From contig JAKOVD010000032.1 in the NCBI GenBank assembly GCA_029782215.1, positions 124,001 through 188,000 of the forward strand: 64,000 nucleotides of DNA, in the 5' to 3' direction. The position numbers and the translations under genes are program-made. Positions 54,401 to 62,669 of the stretch are shown one piece after another. The notes under the pieces are model-generated. The model was not told where the DNA came from, did not search any database, and saw nothing but the letters and a program-made list of their open reading frames with translations. How positions within the stretch are numbered: position 1 is the stretch's first letter; every line of letters starts with the position of its first letter. This DNA is from Chloroflexota bacterium (GTDB lineage Bacteria > Chloroflexota > Anaerolineae > J102).

Positions 54401-57400
54401 TCTGTCTCAGAAACGATGTTGCCCACGGCATCATAGGCATAGGTGGTGGCGACCCCCAGGCCGCCGCTGTCGCGGATAACCCGCTGGCGATAACCAGCCG
54501 CAGGACCGGCGGCGTAGTACTCGTAGCGGGTGACGCCGCCTTCGGCATTGGTGTAGGTCAGCGGTTGGCCCCAGGCGTTGTAGGTCCAGGCCAGTGCTGC
54601 GGTTTGAGGGGCCGGTAAGCCAACCGTCATGCCAGGATAGGCGACGCCCGTCAGGTTGCCGTGAGTGTCGTAGGTAGAAGTCGTGATCGCCCCGCGCGGG
54701 TCGGTAGCGGTCTTGATCCGCTGGAAGACCGGCTCATAGGTGTAGGTGGTGACCAGCGCCGGGCAAGGAGAGGAGCCACTGCCGTCGCAGCCGCGGGCGG
54801 CGTCGGGCAGGCGTCGCACCTCCAACAGGTTGCCACGCGCCAAGGAATTGGCGGCTGCCTCGTCGTAGCGGGCCTCAAGCCGGTTGCCGGCCGGATAGAC
54901 GATGCCCGTGAGCTGGCCGGCGGCATTGTAGGCATAGTCGTAGACGATGGACTGGCCTTCGACCACCTGGCGGCTGCGCAGGCGGTGGCCGGCGCCGTCA
55001 TGCCAGAACTCGACCACATTGCCGCCGCGATCGGTGACGGTTGTCTTGCTGTAGGCGCCGGGCGGGTCGCCAGCGGCGATGGCAGTGGAGTAGGCCAGGG
55101 TCACTTCACCGCCGGCGGGAACACCGCTGGCATTGCTGCGACCGCCGCCCCACGATTGGCTCACAACACGGTCGAAGGCCAGGCCTGTCTCACCGTAGGT
55201 ATTGGTTTCGGTCGGAACCAACGAGCCGTCCGCTACCTCGTTAGGGGCGATCGCGGTCGTCAAGTTGTGGTTGAGACGAGCATCGGCGAAACCGGAGGTA
55301 TAGAGGAAGCGTGTGGTCTTGCCCTGGGGAAAGTCGTTGCCTTCAGGCGTGTCGATGACGGCTGCCGTGGTGATGCCCACCAGGTCGCCGTTGGCATCGT
55401 GGGCCAGCCTCACAACCCGCCCGGCGAAGTCGGTCACGTTGGCAAGGCGACCACTGGCATCGTAGCCATAGGTGATGAGGCGGTTCAGGGTATCGGTCAC
55501 GGTCTCCAGCCGTCCCTGGGCATCGTAGGCAAAGCGCAGGGTGTTGCCGTTGCGATCGGCGATGCTGCGGAGACGACCCGCCGCCGCTGTGTCGTTCAGA
55601 GGGAAATAGCCCTCGACGATACCGCCCGGCCCCGTGAGGGTGATGCCCGTGGTAGCGCTGACCACGGCGGCGTAGAGGCCGGCAGAAGGGGTAAAGGCAG
55701 CGCCGTCGAAGCTGAAGACGCCAGTCGTTCCGGCGCCGTCGCGCACGCCAAGCGAGCCCCCGCCCGTGGCGACCACCCGGCGGTCGTAGTTGTGCTCCCA
55801 GCCCCAGCCGGCGGGCCCGTCGTAGACAAGCTGGGAATGGTAGCTGAGGTGAAAGATGTAGTCCAGACCCCGTCCTGGGATGTCTAGCGGCGTCTGGTTG
55901 TAGACGAACTCGCCAGAGTGCAGCAGCACCGGTTCGGTCTTGGGTTTGCCGCCAGTCACGGCGCTGACAGCGGTACTGAGCGGCTTCGTCCCGTACTGGT
56001 TCTGGTAGTAGTTAAGCAGCTTATCTGGTTTGGTCTTGCCTGAGGGCGCCGCCGCCGGTGGCTCAACCGGCGTCGCTGGCTTCGGGTCCGGCGCTGCCGG
56101 CTTTGCCGCCTGGGCCAACGCCGCCACATTCTGTTCATACTGGATGGCGAGCATGGTCTTGTGGGGGTCGTTCGCGTTCATTGCTGCCAGAGCCGCCTGC
56201 AGATCCTGCTTCTCATCGTCTGTGAGCGGCCTGTACTTGGACACTTCCACCAACCAGCTTGCTGTCGCCCAGGCATGCAGCTCCGGGGTGAGCTGTGGGG
56301 ACGGATCCTCAGAATAGGTAACCTGGTACTCTCCTGGTGCGGGATCAGGGGGAGGCTGCACAGCCGGCGTTGGCGGCGACGCCGGAGGAGCAGGCAGGAC
56401 GGCCGGCGGTTCCGCCGCAACCTGAACTGCCGCCGGCTCGGCGTGCTGAGCAGCAAAGGCGACGGCGTCGTTCTTGTTGTTCAGATCAAAGAAGCCGACG
56501 TGACCGTCGGCGCCAATCACCTTGTAGTAGAGTTTGCCGCCCTCCTCCACCATGCTCACATCCCACTTGTCGCCGGGAGGCCAGTCGGGCGAGCCATCGT
56601 CGGCGTTGACCGCCGGCGGCTCGGCGCCGTTTCCGGCGTGACAGTGATCGTTGAGCGCCGCCACAGAGGGGCCGGCGCCCGCCAGGGCGGACGGGCCAGA
56701 GCCACCGCCCTGGCAGTCCCCACTGGCGCCGGGCGCAGGAGCGTCGCCCACCAAAGCGCTGAAGTCGTAGTAGTCTGTGCCTGCTTCAAAGGCAAAAACC
56801 AGGACCCAGGCAAAAACGACGAGTGAGACCTGTGTCGACATACTCGAAGGCATGGCGGGTGAGAGATGCGTTTCCCTGGCCATGCGGGCAGAGGCATGGT
56901 TGGCGCCGGTCCCCGCTGGCAGATCGATGACCTTGTAGTTCGGACCCCAGCCGCCGCCGCGGGGGCGCACAGCGCCATAGAGAGCGTCGTCGCTGCGACC
57001 GTCATACCACACGGCGATCGCATTTCCGGCCCCGTCCACGACCACATCGGGCATGTAGTGGGCGTCGCCAGCGTCATCGTTGACCCGCACGTTGGTGCTC
57101 CACGGCCCGCCTGACGGCCGGAAAGCGGCGTAGATATCCTCCCCGTCACGCGCGTCCGTCCAGACGGCATGGGCATTGCCAGCGTTGTCGACGGCAAGGT
57201 GAGGGTCCCATGGGACGCTGGCCACGCTGCTGCGGATGTTCTCGGCTGCACTCCAAGGGCCGCCAGGCGGCCGGGTGCTGAAGAAGAGACCGGGATCCAG
57301 TCTGGCTCTCCACAGGACATAAGCTCGTCCCCAATCGTCCAGGGCTGCGTCAGCCTGGAAGTTCGAATAGAAATCACTGATAGTTTGCAGCAACTCGGCC

Positions 57401-58023
57401 GCTCCCCAGGGGCCGCCGGCCGGCCGCAGAGCAGCATAGACAGCAAAGTGACCGGGCCCCGCACCCTGGACCCAGACCAGAACAGCCTCGCCGCGGCGGT
57501 TGACGGCCAAGGCAGGCTGATTTTGGGCCTGGCTGCTGGAAGAAGTGGGGCTGACAGGCTGGCCCGGCCCCCAGACGCCGCCGGCAGGCCGGGTGGCAAA
57601 ATAGAGCTGGTCATAACCGCCGCGTTGGTCGATCCAGGCGGCGTAGGCGCTGCCGCTGCCGTCAACGGCTATCGCGGGCTCCACCTGAACTGTGTCCGCC
57701 GAGTCCAGCCTGAGGCTGGGCTGCCAGGCGCCGCCGGCCGGCCGGAAGGCGACACGGACCTGGGAGCGTTTGTTATCGCGGTAGTCCTGCCAGACGGCAA
57801 AGAGGTTGCCGTTGCTGTCGCCTGCCACCCTGACATGGTATTGGCCGTAAGGACTAGGGTCAATGGGTTCAGCGCCAGGGGGTGCGGACCATGCCGCAGG
57901 AGCAGGGTCGCTCACAGCAGCAGCGGGCAGGGCGGACACGGCCATTGCTGGCAGCATGCTGGACCACAGCAAGCTGGCGATGACCGCCAGGGCGGAAAGT
58001 CCCTCAGCAAGCCGGCGGAACAT
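51403..58023 (-). CDS. giant secreted RHS/YD-repeat protein with N-terminal beta-propeller
   Basis: 2206 residues. In order: a signal peptide (about 5-36); seven to eight propeller blades with the pattern W-x-D-x-R and R-P-x-G-G-x-W (about 55-365); a hydrophobic stretch (398-413); a Pro/Ala-rich linker (about 430-690); a DUF6531-like RHS entry segment (VLLHSGEFVYNQTPLDIPG near 700-720); about 1300 residues of YD repeats (T/A-Y-x-Y-D-x-x-G-N); and the RHS core end YDPVTGRYLQPGP. It stops 13 residues after DFAGNNP, without the usual D-P-x-G-L cleavage motif or a toxin tip. It probably forms a hollow RHS shell at the surface, or is a truncated toxin. GGAGGT lies 6 bases before the ATG. Confidence 0.88.
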   Translation of the reverse strand: MFRRLAEGLSALAVIASLLWSSMLPAMAVSALPAAAVSDPAPAAWSAPPGAEPIDPSPYGQYHVRVAGDSNGNLFAVWQDYRDNKRSQVRVAFRPAGGAWQPSLRLDSADTVQVEPAIAVDGSGSAYAAWIDQRGGYDQLYFATRPAGGVWGPGQPVSPTSSSSQAQNQPALAVNRRGEAVLVWVQGAGPGHFAVYAALRPAGGPWGAAELLQTISDFYSNFQADAALDDWGRAYVLWRARLDPGLFFSTRPPGGPWSAAENIRSSVASVPWDPHLAVDNAGNAHAVWTDARDGEDIYAAFRPSGGPWSTNVRVNDDAGDAHYMPDVVVDGAGNAIAVWYDGRSDDALYGAVRPRGGGWGPNYKVIDLPAGTGANHASARMARETHLSPAMPSSMSTQVSLVVFAWVLVFAFEAGTDYYDFSALVGDAPAPGASGDCQGGGSGPSALAGAGPSVAALNDHCHAGNGAEPPAVNADDGSPDWPPGDKWDVSMVEEGGKLYYKVIGADGHVGFFDLNNKNDAVAFAAQHAEPAAVQVAAEPPAVLPAPPASPPTPAVQPPPDPAPGEYQVTYSEDPSPQLTPELHAWATASWLVEVSKYRPLTDDEKQDLQAALAAMNANDPHKTMLAIQYEQNVAALAQAAKPAAPDPKPATPVEPPAAAPSGKTKPDKLLNYYQNQYGTKPLSTAVSAVTGGKPKTEPVLLHSGEFVYNQTPLDIPGRGLDYIFHLSYHSQLVYDGPAGWGWEHNYDRRVVATGGGSLGVRDGAGTTGVFSFDGAAFTPSAGLYAAVVSATTGITLTGPGGIVEGYFPLNDTAAAGRLRSIADRNGNTLRFAYDAQGRLETVTDTLNRLITYGYDASGRLANVTDFAGRVVRLAHDANGDLVGITTAAVIDTPEGNDFPQGKTTRFLYTSGFADARLNHNLTTAIAPNEVADGSLVPTETNTYGETGLAFDRVVSQSWGGGRSNASGVPAGGEVTLAYSTAIAAGDPPGAYSKTTVTDRGGNVVEFWHDGAGHRLRSRQVVEGQSIVYDYAYNAAGQLTGIVYPAGNRLEARYDEAAANSLARGNLLEVRRLPDAARGCDGSGSSPCPALVTTYTYEPVFQRIKTATDPRGAITTSTYDTHGNLTGVAYPGMTVGLPAPQTAALAWTYNAWGQPLTYTNAEGGVTRYEYYAAGPAAGYRQRVIRDSGGLGVATTYAYDAVGNIVSETDGRGVRTDYGVNALNQVVKISKAAAIGTDASRNTQYASAVPLDYETLYRYDANDNLVQVDVENVLPDLDAGYHPTGVYRRDAADPWLTTTYAYDLLGNLITASEEISSTAQAITQYRYDPLERLSTLTYPAGNQVAYAYDGAGRLRQVTRGAGAAEAATTRYAYDANGNLTRTTDAEGHLTDDVYDGFDRLAGRVDALGNVRTWRYDANGNVLEVQARDGQAGRNPGRTLTAASLVTLSRSRFSYDERNRLYARQQAYFLADVDTGALTPLVTDGDGDGWVETDYAYDRNGNLTALRNDGGQAILNTYDKLDRLASQTDALNNRLAFRYDGANNLVQIVAAERQPDNLAPTEIYTTTYAYDAVNRLVEVTGSLGATERAAYDSRGNLVFRSDANGPTPSDDFSPSYSGTIANDHGNTSIFSYDSQGRLLAAAYHLREGGVGGGAVIGQAQMLYAYDANGNLVGRTDPNRNVTAYAYDALDRLTRVIPADGVPVTYGYDRAGNLIQRRDPAGNTVTQTYDALDRRVRTDVTRGAGVGGTTLQTYGWDGLSRLVTATDNNDPSVAADDSSLAFTYDSLSNHRRETQDGHTVASTYDGLGNRLTQYYPSGAILTATYDALNRVKSLEDGAGAIAQYDYLGPTRVWRRTNGGGAYVAYAYDGARRVTAVTHRRSVDGALLTGVGYSYDRAGNRLSETPLPAMPGAGTGFAYDSLYRLVRASGPILCPEPLGAGGIAAPALPSAPAAICLAYTYDLAGNRTQTARDGQTIPYVVAAGNRYVSVGGRGYAYDSGGNLTQAGLLTHAYDYLGRLIASVPPLTVYMPLVRQGRTVAGATAAAGIPAAHPSSLTTYDALGRPVSMETGGVVTFYTYAGRDVIEERDVDGALEAVYAPHLMMQRRGARLFYQADASGSVVGLADANGEVVEQVIYDPFGAPVFSTGGHASALGNPYLFDGARYDAGSTLYFAGGRRYDPVTGRYLQPGPETLGNPYDFAGNNPAQSGLR

Positions 58024-58075
58024 GGTGCACCTCCAAAATGACGCTCGTGATGGCGCTGGCAGCGCGCAAGTCCGG

Positions 58076-59551
58076 CTAACGCCTCAGCAGCGGCAGGTAG
58101 AGAGACAGGCGCGGCGAAACCGTCGCCGTGGCCGTGGCTGTCGCCGTGGCTGTGGCTGTTGCCGTGGCCGTGGCTGTCGCCGTGGCTGTGGCGGTCGCCG
58201 TGGCCACGGCGGTGGGCGTTGTGGCGCGCTGCTCGGTTGCCTGCGGCACAAGCGGGTTCAAAGCCCGGTTGCGGTAGGCCGCGCCGGTATTGGGCTCGTT
58301 GGCAGGCAGCACGTAGTAGAACAGGCGAAAGCGCATGTTCGGGTTCGGATCCTGCACACGCGAACCGCAGTCCGCGTAGGACATCTTGTCACCGGTGTCA
58401 GCAGGCGCCACGGTCTTGTCGTCCCTGTAGTAGTTCGTCCGTGTGCCTCCCAAAAGCGACGCATCGGCGATTTGCACCACCGACCCGGTGACGCCGCTGA
58501 CCTGCCACCAATCCGTCGGCGGCGCCATGGCGACCTGGTCGGGCGCTCCGTCCACGGCGACGCCTGCACCCGAGTTGGCGTCGTAGTAGGTGCTGCCAGC
58601 GGCCGCCGCACTCAGGTCGGATGACAGACGCATCCAGTCTACCGAGAACCACTGCCCGCTGAGATTCAGCCAGAAGTTGAAGTCAAAAGAAGTGCGGTAG
58701 CCTATCAATGTCAGCTCCGCCCCGGCGGGGTCCCGCAGCGTCGCATAGGCGCGAACGCGACCATCCCTGACCACAGGCGTCTGATTGAGGTCGAAATCGT
58801 CCTCAGTGAGCGTGATGGGGACAGGGATGTACGCACGTATCTTGGTGCGGTCCAGGACGTCCACGCCGCTGCCATTCATCTCCAGGCGATCTGCGATCAG
58901 TCGATAGGGAACGATTCCCAACATGTAGCGCTGGGCGGTGAAGAGCCATGTTGCGTTGTCGTAGGTTACGTAGTCGGCCGTGACGTTCTCAGTGTCGGTG
59001 TTTGAGCGGTACACATAGACCCAGCCATGTTGGCCCGGGTTAAGCGGGTCGGCGACGGCGATCTGGTAGCGCGGGTAATGCCGCGAGTCGGCGACGGCGT
59101 TCCAGGCCTCGGGTGGAGCCTGGTCGCCCGTATCTCCGGCCATGAACACGAGCTGGTCGTCGGCATCAAGCGTGGAGTTGACCGTGGCGGTGATGTGGCC
59201 GTTCACGACCTCGTCGAACTGCCAGGGGATCTGCTCCCACGAACCACCGTCGTACCTGTAGACGAACAGATCGTGGAACGCTACGCCGCCGAAGGCGGGC
59301 ATCTGCCCCCCTGTGACAACCACTGGGTCTTCGTCCCGGCCCAGGCTGCGCGCGGTGTCCAGGCTGCGCATGGGCTGTCGAGGCATCGCGCCAGGCACGC
59401 GTTTCGAGTTAGGGAAGGCACCGCCGCGTGCCCCGCCAGAAGCGAAGACGCCGACGGCGCCAGCACTGCCATTGGCGCCTGATAGAAGCGTCAGAATCAC
59501 CGCCAAACCGCAGGCGGCGATCAGGAGCAATAGAGTTGACCGCATCTTCAT
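58076..59551 (-). CDS. secreted protein of unknown function with terminal YLPLL motif
   Basis: 491 residues from the ATG at 59551 (AAGAGG 6 bases upstream; a TTG at 59575 is less likely). A signal peptide (about 4-26) is followed by a roughly 400-residue domain rich in Asp, Asn and aromatic residues, with no family I recognise. Features include QIPWQFDEV near 100, TLDADDQLVFMAGDTGD, and one disulfide-possible Cys pair at most. The C-terminus is a Thr-Ala repeat and then RLSLYLPLLRR. It belongs to a run of four such secreted-protein genes. It is probably anchored at the surface. Confidence 0.72.
   Translation of the reverse strand: MKMRSTLLLLIAACGLAVILTLLSGANGSAGAVGVFASGGARGGAFPNSKRVPGAMPRQPMRSLDTARSLGRDEDPVVVTGGQMPAFGGVAFHDLFVYRYDGGSWEQIPWQFDEVVNGHITATVNSTLDADDQLVFMAGDTGDQAPPEAWNAVADSRHYPRYQIAVADPLNPGQHGWVYVYRSNTDTENVTADYVTYDNATWLFTAQRYMLGIVPYRLIADRLEMNGSGVDVLDRTKIRAYIPVPITLTEDDFDLNQTPVVRDGRVRAYATLRDPAGAELTLIGYRTSFDFNFWLNLSGQWFSVDWMRLSSDLSAAAAGSTYYDANSGAGVAVDGAPDQVAMAPPTDWWQVSGVTGSVVQIADASLLGGTRTNYYRDDKTVAPADTGDKMSYADCGSRVQDPNPNMRFRLFYYVLPANEPNTGAAYRNRALNPLVPQATEQRATTPTAVATATATATATATATATATATATATATATVSPRLSLYLPLLRR
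58112..58220 (-). repeat. hexanucleotide GTGGCT/GTCGCC-type tandem repeat coding Thr-Ala
   Basis: About 18 nearly identical 6-base units encode an uninterrupted Thr-Ala run of more than 30 residues. It is the purest repeat in the window. Slippage changes in whole units keep the frame, so this is expected to vary in length between strains. Confidence 0.85.
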
Positions 59552-59615
59552 CGTGGGCCTCTTGTATTGGATCAAGCTGAACGACCGGCGTTCCCTGGCT
59601 TTGCGAAGCCTGCCG

Positions 59616-60389
59616 CTAGCGGGTCACGAGCGGCAGATAGGTGCGCTTGCCAGGATCGGGCGTCAGGGTGACGGTCGCCGTCGGTGTGTGCGTGAATGGC
59701 ATGGTGGCGCTGGCCGTGACCGTGGGCGTGGGCGTCGCCGTCGGCGTGGAGGAAGCAACGCCGTAGTAGGCTTCCAGTACGACATCGTCCACGAAGGTCC
59801 CGTAGCTCACCCCTTCGTCGTTCGAGTTAAAGCGGAACAGCAGGTAGACCTTGGAGTGCCCGCAGATGGGTACGGGCCATCGATTCTGCTCAAGCGAATC
59901 CTCGCACCAGCCTCCGCAGGCATCAACCCTGTTGCCGCCGGTGAAGAGAAGATGCCAGGAAGCGCCGCCGTCGATTGAGTAGCCGACGCCAAGCGCATCT
60001 CCTGCGCCCAGCCACGTCCAATGGGCATAGTTGAGCCGGAGATTGGTGCATTCGCTCAGGTCCAAGGGGCCGTAGGACAACGTCGTCACATAGCCGGGAG
60101 CGTACATACCGGTACAGGGGATTTGCGAACCCTGGGTTCCTCCGCCGCCTGCCCAGGTGCTGGAAGCACCCCGGTGCGGGTTGCACGATCGCTGTCCCCA
60201 GAGGTAGGGAGCGCCTTCCCGGCCGATGTGCCAGAAGCCACGCGGAAACTCCCCCTCGAAATCCTCCGACATCAGGGTCACCCAGCCCGATGGCTGTGGG
60301 GGTGCTGTAGCGGCAGCGCTGGCCGCGACCAGAAGGGACATGATAGGCGCGAGCGCGACCATCGCGGCGCAAGCGTTCCTGAGTTTCAT
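59616..60389 (-). CDS. secreted jelly-roll-like domain protein with terminal YLPLV motif
   Basis: 257 residues. A signal peptide (about 4-28) precedes EDFEGEFPRGFWHIG, the start of a MAM-like/carbohydrate-binding jelly roll as found after secreted proteases. It continues with RLNYAHWTWLGAGDALGVGY and ends with GTFVDDVVLEAYYG. Six Cys residues could form three disulfides. The Thr/Pro tail is short, then KRTYLPLVTR. It may bind glycans or proteins at the surface. AAGGAAG is just upstream of the ATG. Confidence 0.75.
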   Translation of the reverse strand: MKLRNACAAMVALAPIMSLLVAASAAATAPPQPSGWVTLMSEDFEGEFPRGFWHIGREGAPYLWGQRSCNPHRGASSTWAGGGGTQGSQIPCTGMYAPGYVTTLSYGPLDLSECTNLRLNYAHWTWLGAGDALGVGYSIDGGASWHLLFTGGNRVDACGGWCEDSLEQNRWPVPICGHSKVYLLFRFNSNDEGVSYGTFVDDVVLEAYYGVASSTPTATPTPTVTASATMPFTHTPTATVTLTPDPGKRTYLPLVTR

Positions 60390-60449
60390 CGCTCACATCT
60401 TCCTTGCGTTCGGGTTGGCGGTGGCCATCGTCATCGGGGCTCCGTTCCC

Positions 60450-62597
60450 TCAGTGCAGAACAAGAGGCAGGTAGGCACGCATGACAGCCTCCGGCGTCGC
60501 CGTCGGCGTGGCCGTTTGGGTTGGCGTGGTCGTGAACGTCGCCGTGGGTGTGGGTGAAGGCGTGGCCGTGGGTGTTGGGGTTGGGGCTGGTTGCTGCAGG
60601 TCAAACACGCCGCCGCCGTCAGTCCCGGCATAGAGGGTGGTTGGCGCCTGTGGGTCCACCGCCAGGGCCATGACGAAGGGGTTGGTCAGGCCATCATTAA
60701 GCGGGACCCAGGTCGCGCCGCCGTTCGTGCTCTTGAACACGCCGCCTGCGTCGGTCAGGCGCAGGGCAGGCTGCGGCGCCTGACCAAGGGCTGCGGCCGC
60801 GGCATCCAAGGCAGATGTCCCGGCATACAGGGTGGACGGTGTCTGGGGATCGATGGCGAGCGCATTGACATGGGGTACGGAAATGCCAGTGGCGGCTGCA
60901 CTCCAGGTCCCGCCCCCATTGGTGCTCTTGAAGACGCCGCTGCCGTTTGTCCCCACATAGAGGGTGGCTGGCGTTTGCGGGTCAATGGCCAGGGCAAGGG
61001 CGCTGGCATTGGCGGGCAGATCGGTGCTGGACGTGCCCCAGGTGGCGCCACCATTAGTGCTCCTGAACACGCCGCTCCCATCTGTCCCAGCATAGAGGGT
61101 GGCCGGGGCCAATGGATCTATCGCCAGCGCATAGACAATCGTGTCACTGCTCAGGCCGTTGTTGGCCGCGCCCCAGGCGGCGCCGCCGTTCGTGCTTCTG
61201 AACACGCCGCCATTGGTGCCGGCATAAAGAATTGCGGGTGTCTGCGGGTCAATGGCCAGGGTATAGACGTCGCGATTGCCCAAGCCGATGTTGGCTTCGT
61301 CCCAGAAGAAGCCATCCGTGGTCTTGAACACGCCGCCGCCGTAGTAAGTGCCGGCATAAAGCGTGGTCGGCGTCTTTGGGTCCACAGCCAGGGCAAAGAC
61401 ATTCCAATTGGCGAGGCCGGCGTTGTCAGGGCTCCAGGTCGCGCCACCGTCAATGCTCATAAACAGACCGTCACCGTGGGTGCCGGCATAGATCTTGGGC
61501 GGGACCTGCAAGGCGACCGCCAGGGCTCCGACATGGGTGTTGGTCAGGCCATTGTTGGCCGCACGCCATCCTTCACCGCCATTCATGCTCTTGAACATGC
61601 CGCCGCCGTAGTAGGTCCCGGCGTAGATGGCGGTGGGCGACCTCGGGTCAATCGCCAACACGTGCACATAGGTGTTGCCAAGGGCGGTGTTGGCTGCGCT
61701 CCAGGCGCCGCCGCTGTTGGTGCTCTTCCATACTCCGGCGTCTGTCGCCGCATAGAGGCCAGCCGGCGTCGCCGGGTCAACAGCCAGAGCCCAGACATCA
61801 ACGCCTGTCAAGCCGGTGTTGGCCAGGCCCCAGTTCCCCCCTCCGTTCGTGGTTTTGAACAGGCCACCGCCGCTCGTCCCCGCATAGAGCGTACTCGGCG
61901 TCTTCGGGTCGATCGCCAGGGCGTGGATCGTGGGAACAGGTGCGCCGGGAAGGGCGATGCCGGTATTGGCAAGTACCCAGGCGCCAGCGCCATTCGTGCT
62001 CTTGTAGACGCCGCCCATGGTCCCGGCATAGACTGTGTTCGGCGTCGTGGGGACGACCAGCAGAGTGTGCACATAGCGATTGGTCAGGCCGGCATTGGCC
62101 ACGGTCCAGGTGGCGCCGCCGTTTGTACTCTTGAAGACGCCGCCGCCCGAGGTCCCGGCGTAGAGGGTGGAGGGCGTCGCTGGATTGATCGCCAGTGACC
62201 AGACATATGGGTTGGTCAGGCCGTTGTTGGCCTGGCGCCAGATCGTGCCCCCATCGGTGCTCTTGAAGACGCCGCCGTCCGTGCCGGCAAACAGAGTGGC
62301 AGGGGTGGTAGGATTGGCGACCAGGGCCCACACCTGGGTGCTGGTCAGTCCGGCATTGCTGGCGAACCATTCATCGCCGCCATCCGTACTGACAAAGACA
62401 CCGTTGCCGGCGGTGCCGATGTAGAGGTTGGCCGTCGTCACTGGGTCAATCGCAATCGCCATGACGTCGATGTTTCTGTTTGGACCATAGCTTGTCCAGG
62501 CACGATCCCCACCGGAGACGTGGGTGACATTCCGGAGACTGATCAGCAGCGTGAAGAGGATCAGGGCCAGGCGAAGGGCGACGACTGTGTGTTTCAC
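60450..62597 (-). CDS. secreted beta-propeller repeat protein (BNR/YCF48-like) with terminal YLPLV motif
   Basis: 715 residues from a GTG at 62597 with AGGAG 7 bases upstream; the frame to 62639 has no such site. A signal peptide (about 1-24) is followed by roughly 14 tandem units of 45-50 residues on the pattern LYAGT-x-GGGVFKSTNGG-x-TW and L-A-x-D-P-x-T-P-x-T. These form one or two large propellers of the sortilin/BNR-YCF48 type. The tail is Pro/Thr-rich and the protein ends MRAYLPLVLH. Such propellers bind proteins or sugars at the surface; enzymatic residues are not evident. Confidence 0.82.
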   Translation of the reverse strand: MKHTVVALRLALILFTLLISLRNVTHVSGGDRAWTSYGPNRNIDVMAIAIDPVTTANLYIGTAGNGVFVSTDGGDEWFASNAGLTSTQVWALVANPTTPATLFAGTDGGVFKSTDGGTIWRQANNGLTNPYVWSLAINPATPSTLYAGTSGGGVFKSTNGGATWTVANAGLTNRYVHTLLVVPTTPNTVYAGTMGGVYKSTNGAGAWVLANTGIALPGAPVPTIHALAIDPKTPSTLYAGTSGGGLFKTTNGGGNWGLANTGLTGVDVWALAVDPATPAGLYAATDAGVWKSTNSGGAWSAANTALGNTYVHVLAIDPRSPTAIYAGTYYGGGMFKSMNGGEGWRAANNGLTNTHVGALAVALQVPPKIYAGTHGDGLFMSIDGGATWSPDNAGLANWNVFALAVDPKTPTTLYAGTYYGGGVFKTTDGFFWDEANIGLGNRDVYTLAIDPQTPAILYAGTNGGVFRSTNGGAAWGAANNGLSSDTIVYALAIDPLAPATLYAGTDGSGVFRSTNGGATWGTSSTDLPANASALALAIDPQTPATLYVGTNGSGVFKSTNGGGTWSAAATGISVPHVNALAIDPQTPSTLYAGTSALDAAAAALGQAPQPALRLTDAGGVFKSTNGGATWVPLNDGLTNPFVMALAVDPQAPTTLYAGTDGGGVFDLQQPAPTPTPTATPSPTPTATFTTTPTQTATPTATPEAVMRAYLPLVLH

Positions 62598-62669
62598 TGG
62601 AATGCTCCTTGCGCACGGCGTTCGGGACCGCTTCGACAAGCCGTGGACAGCGCGCCGGCAGCACGGCTA

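Noticed and set aside
60591-62198. 535-codon plus-strand open frame with repeats
   Set aside because: It mirrors the propeller repeats of the minus-strand gene at 60450-62597; it has no start site or recognisable fold of its own.
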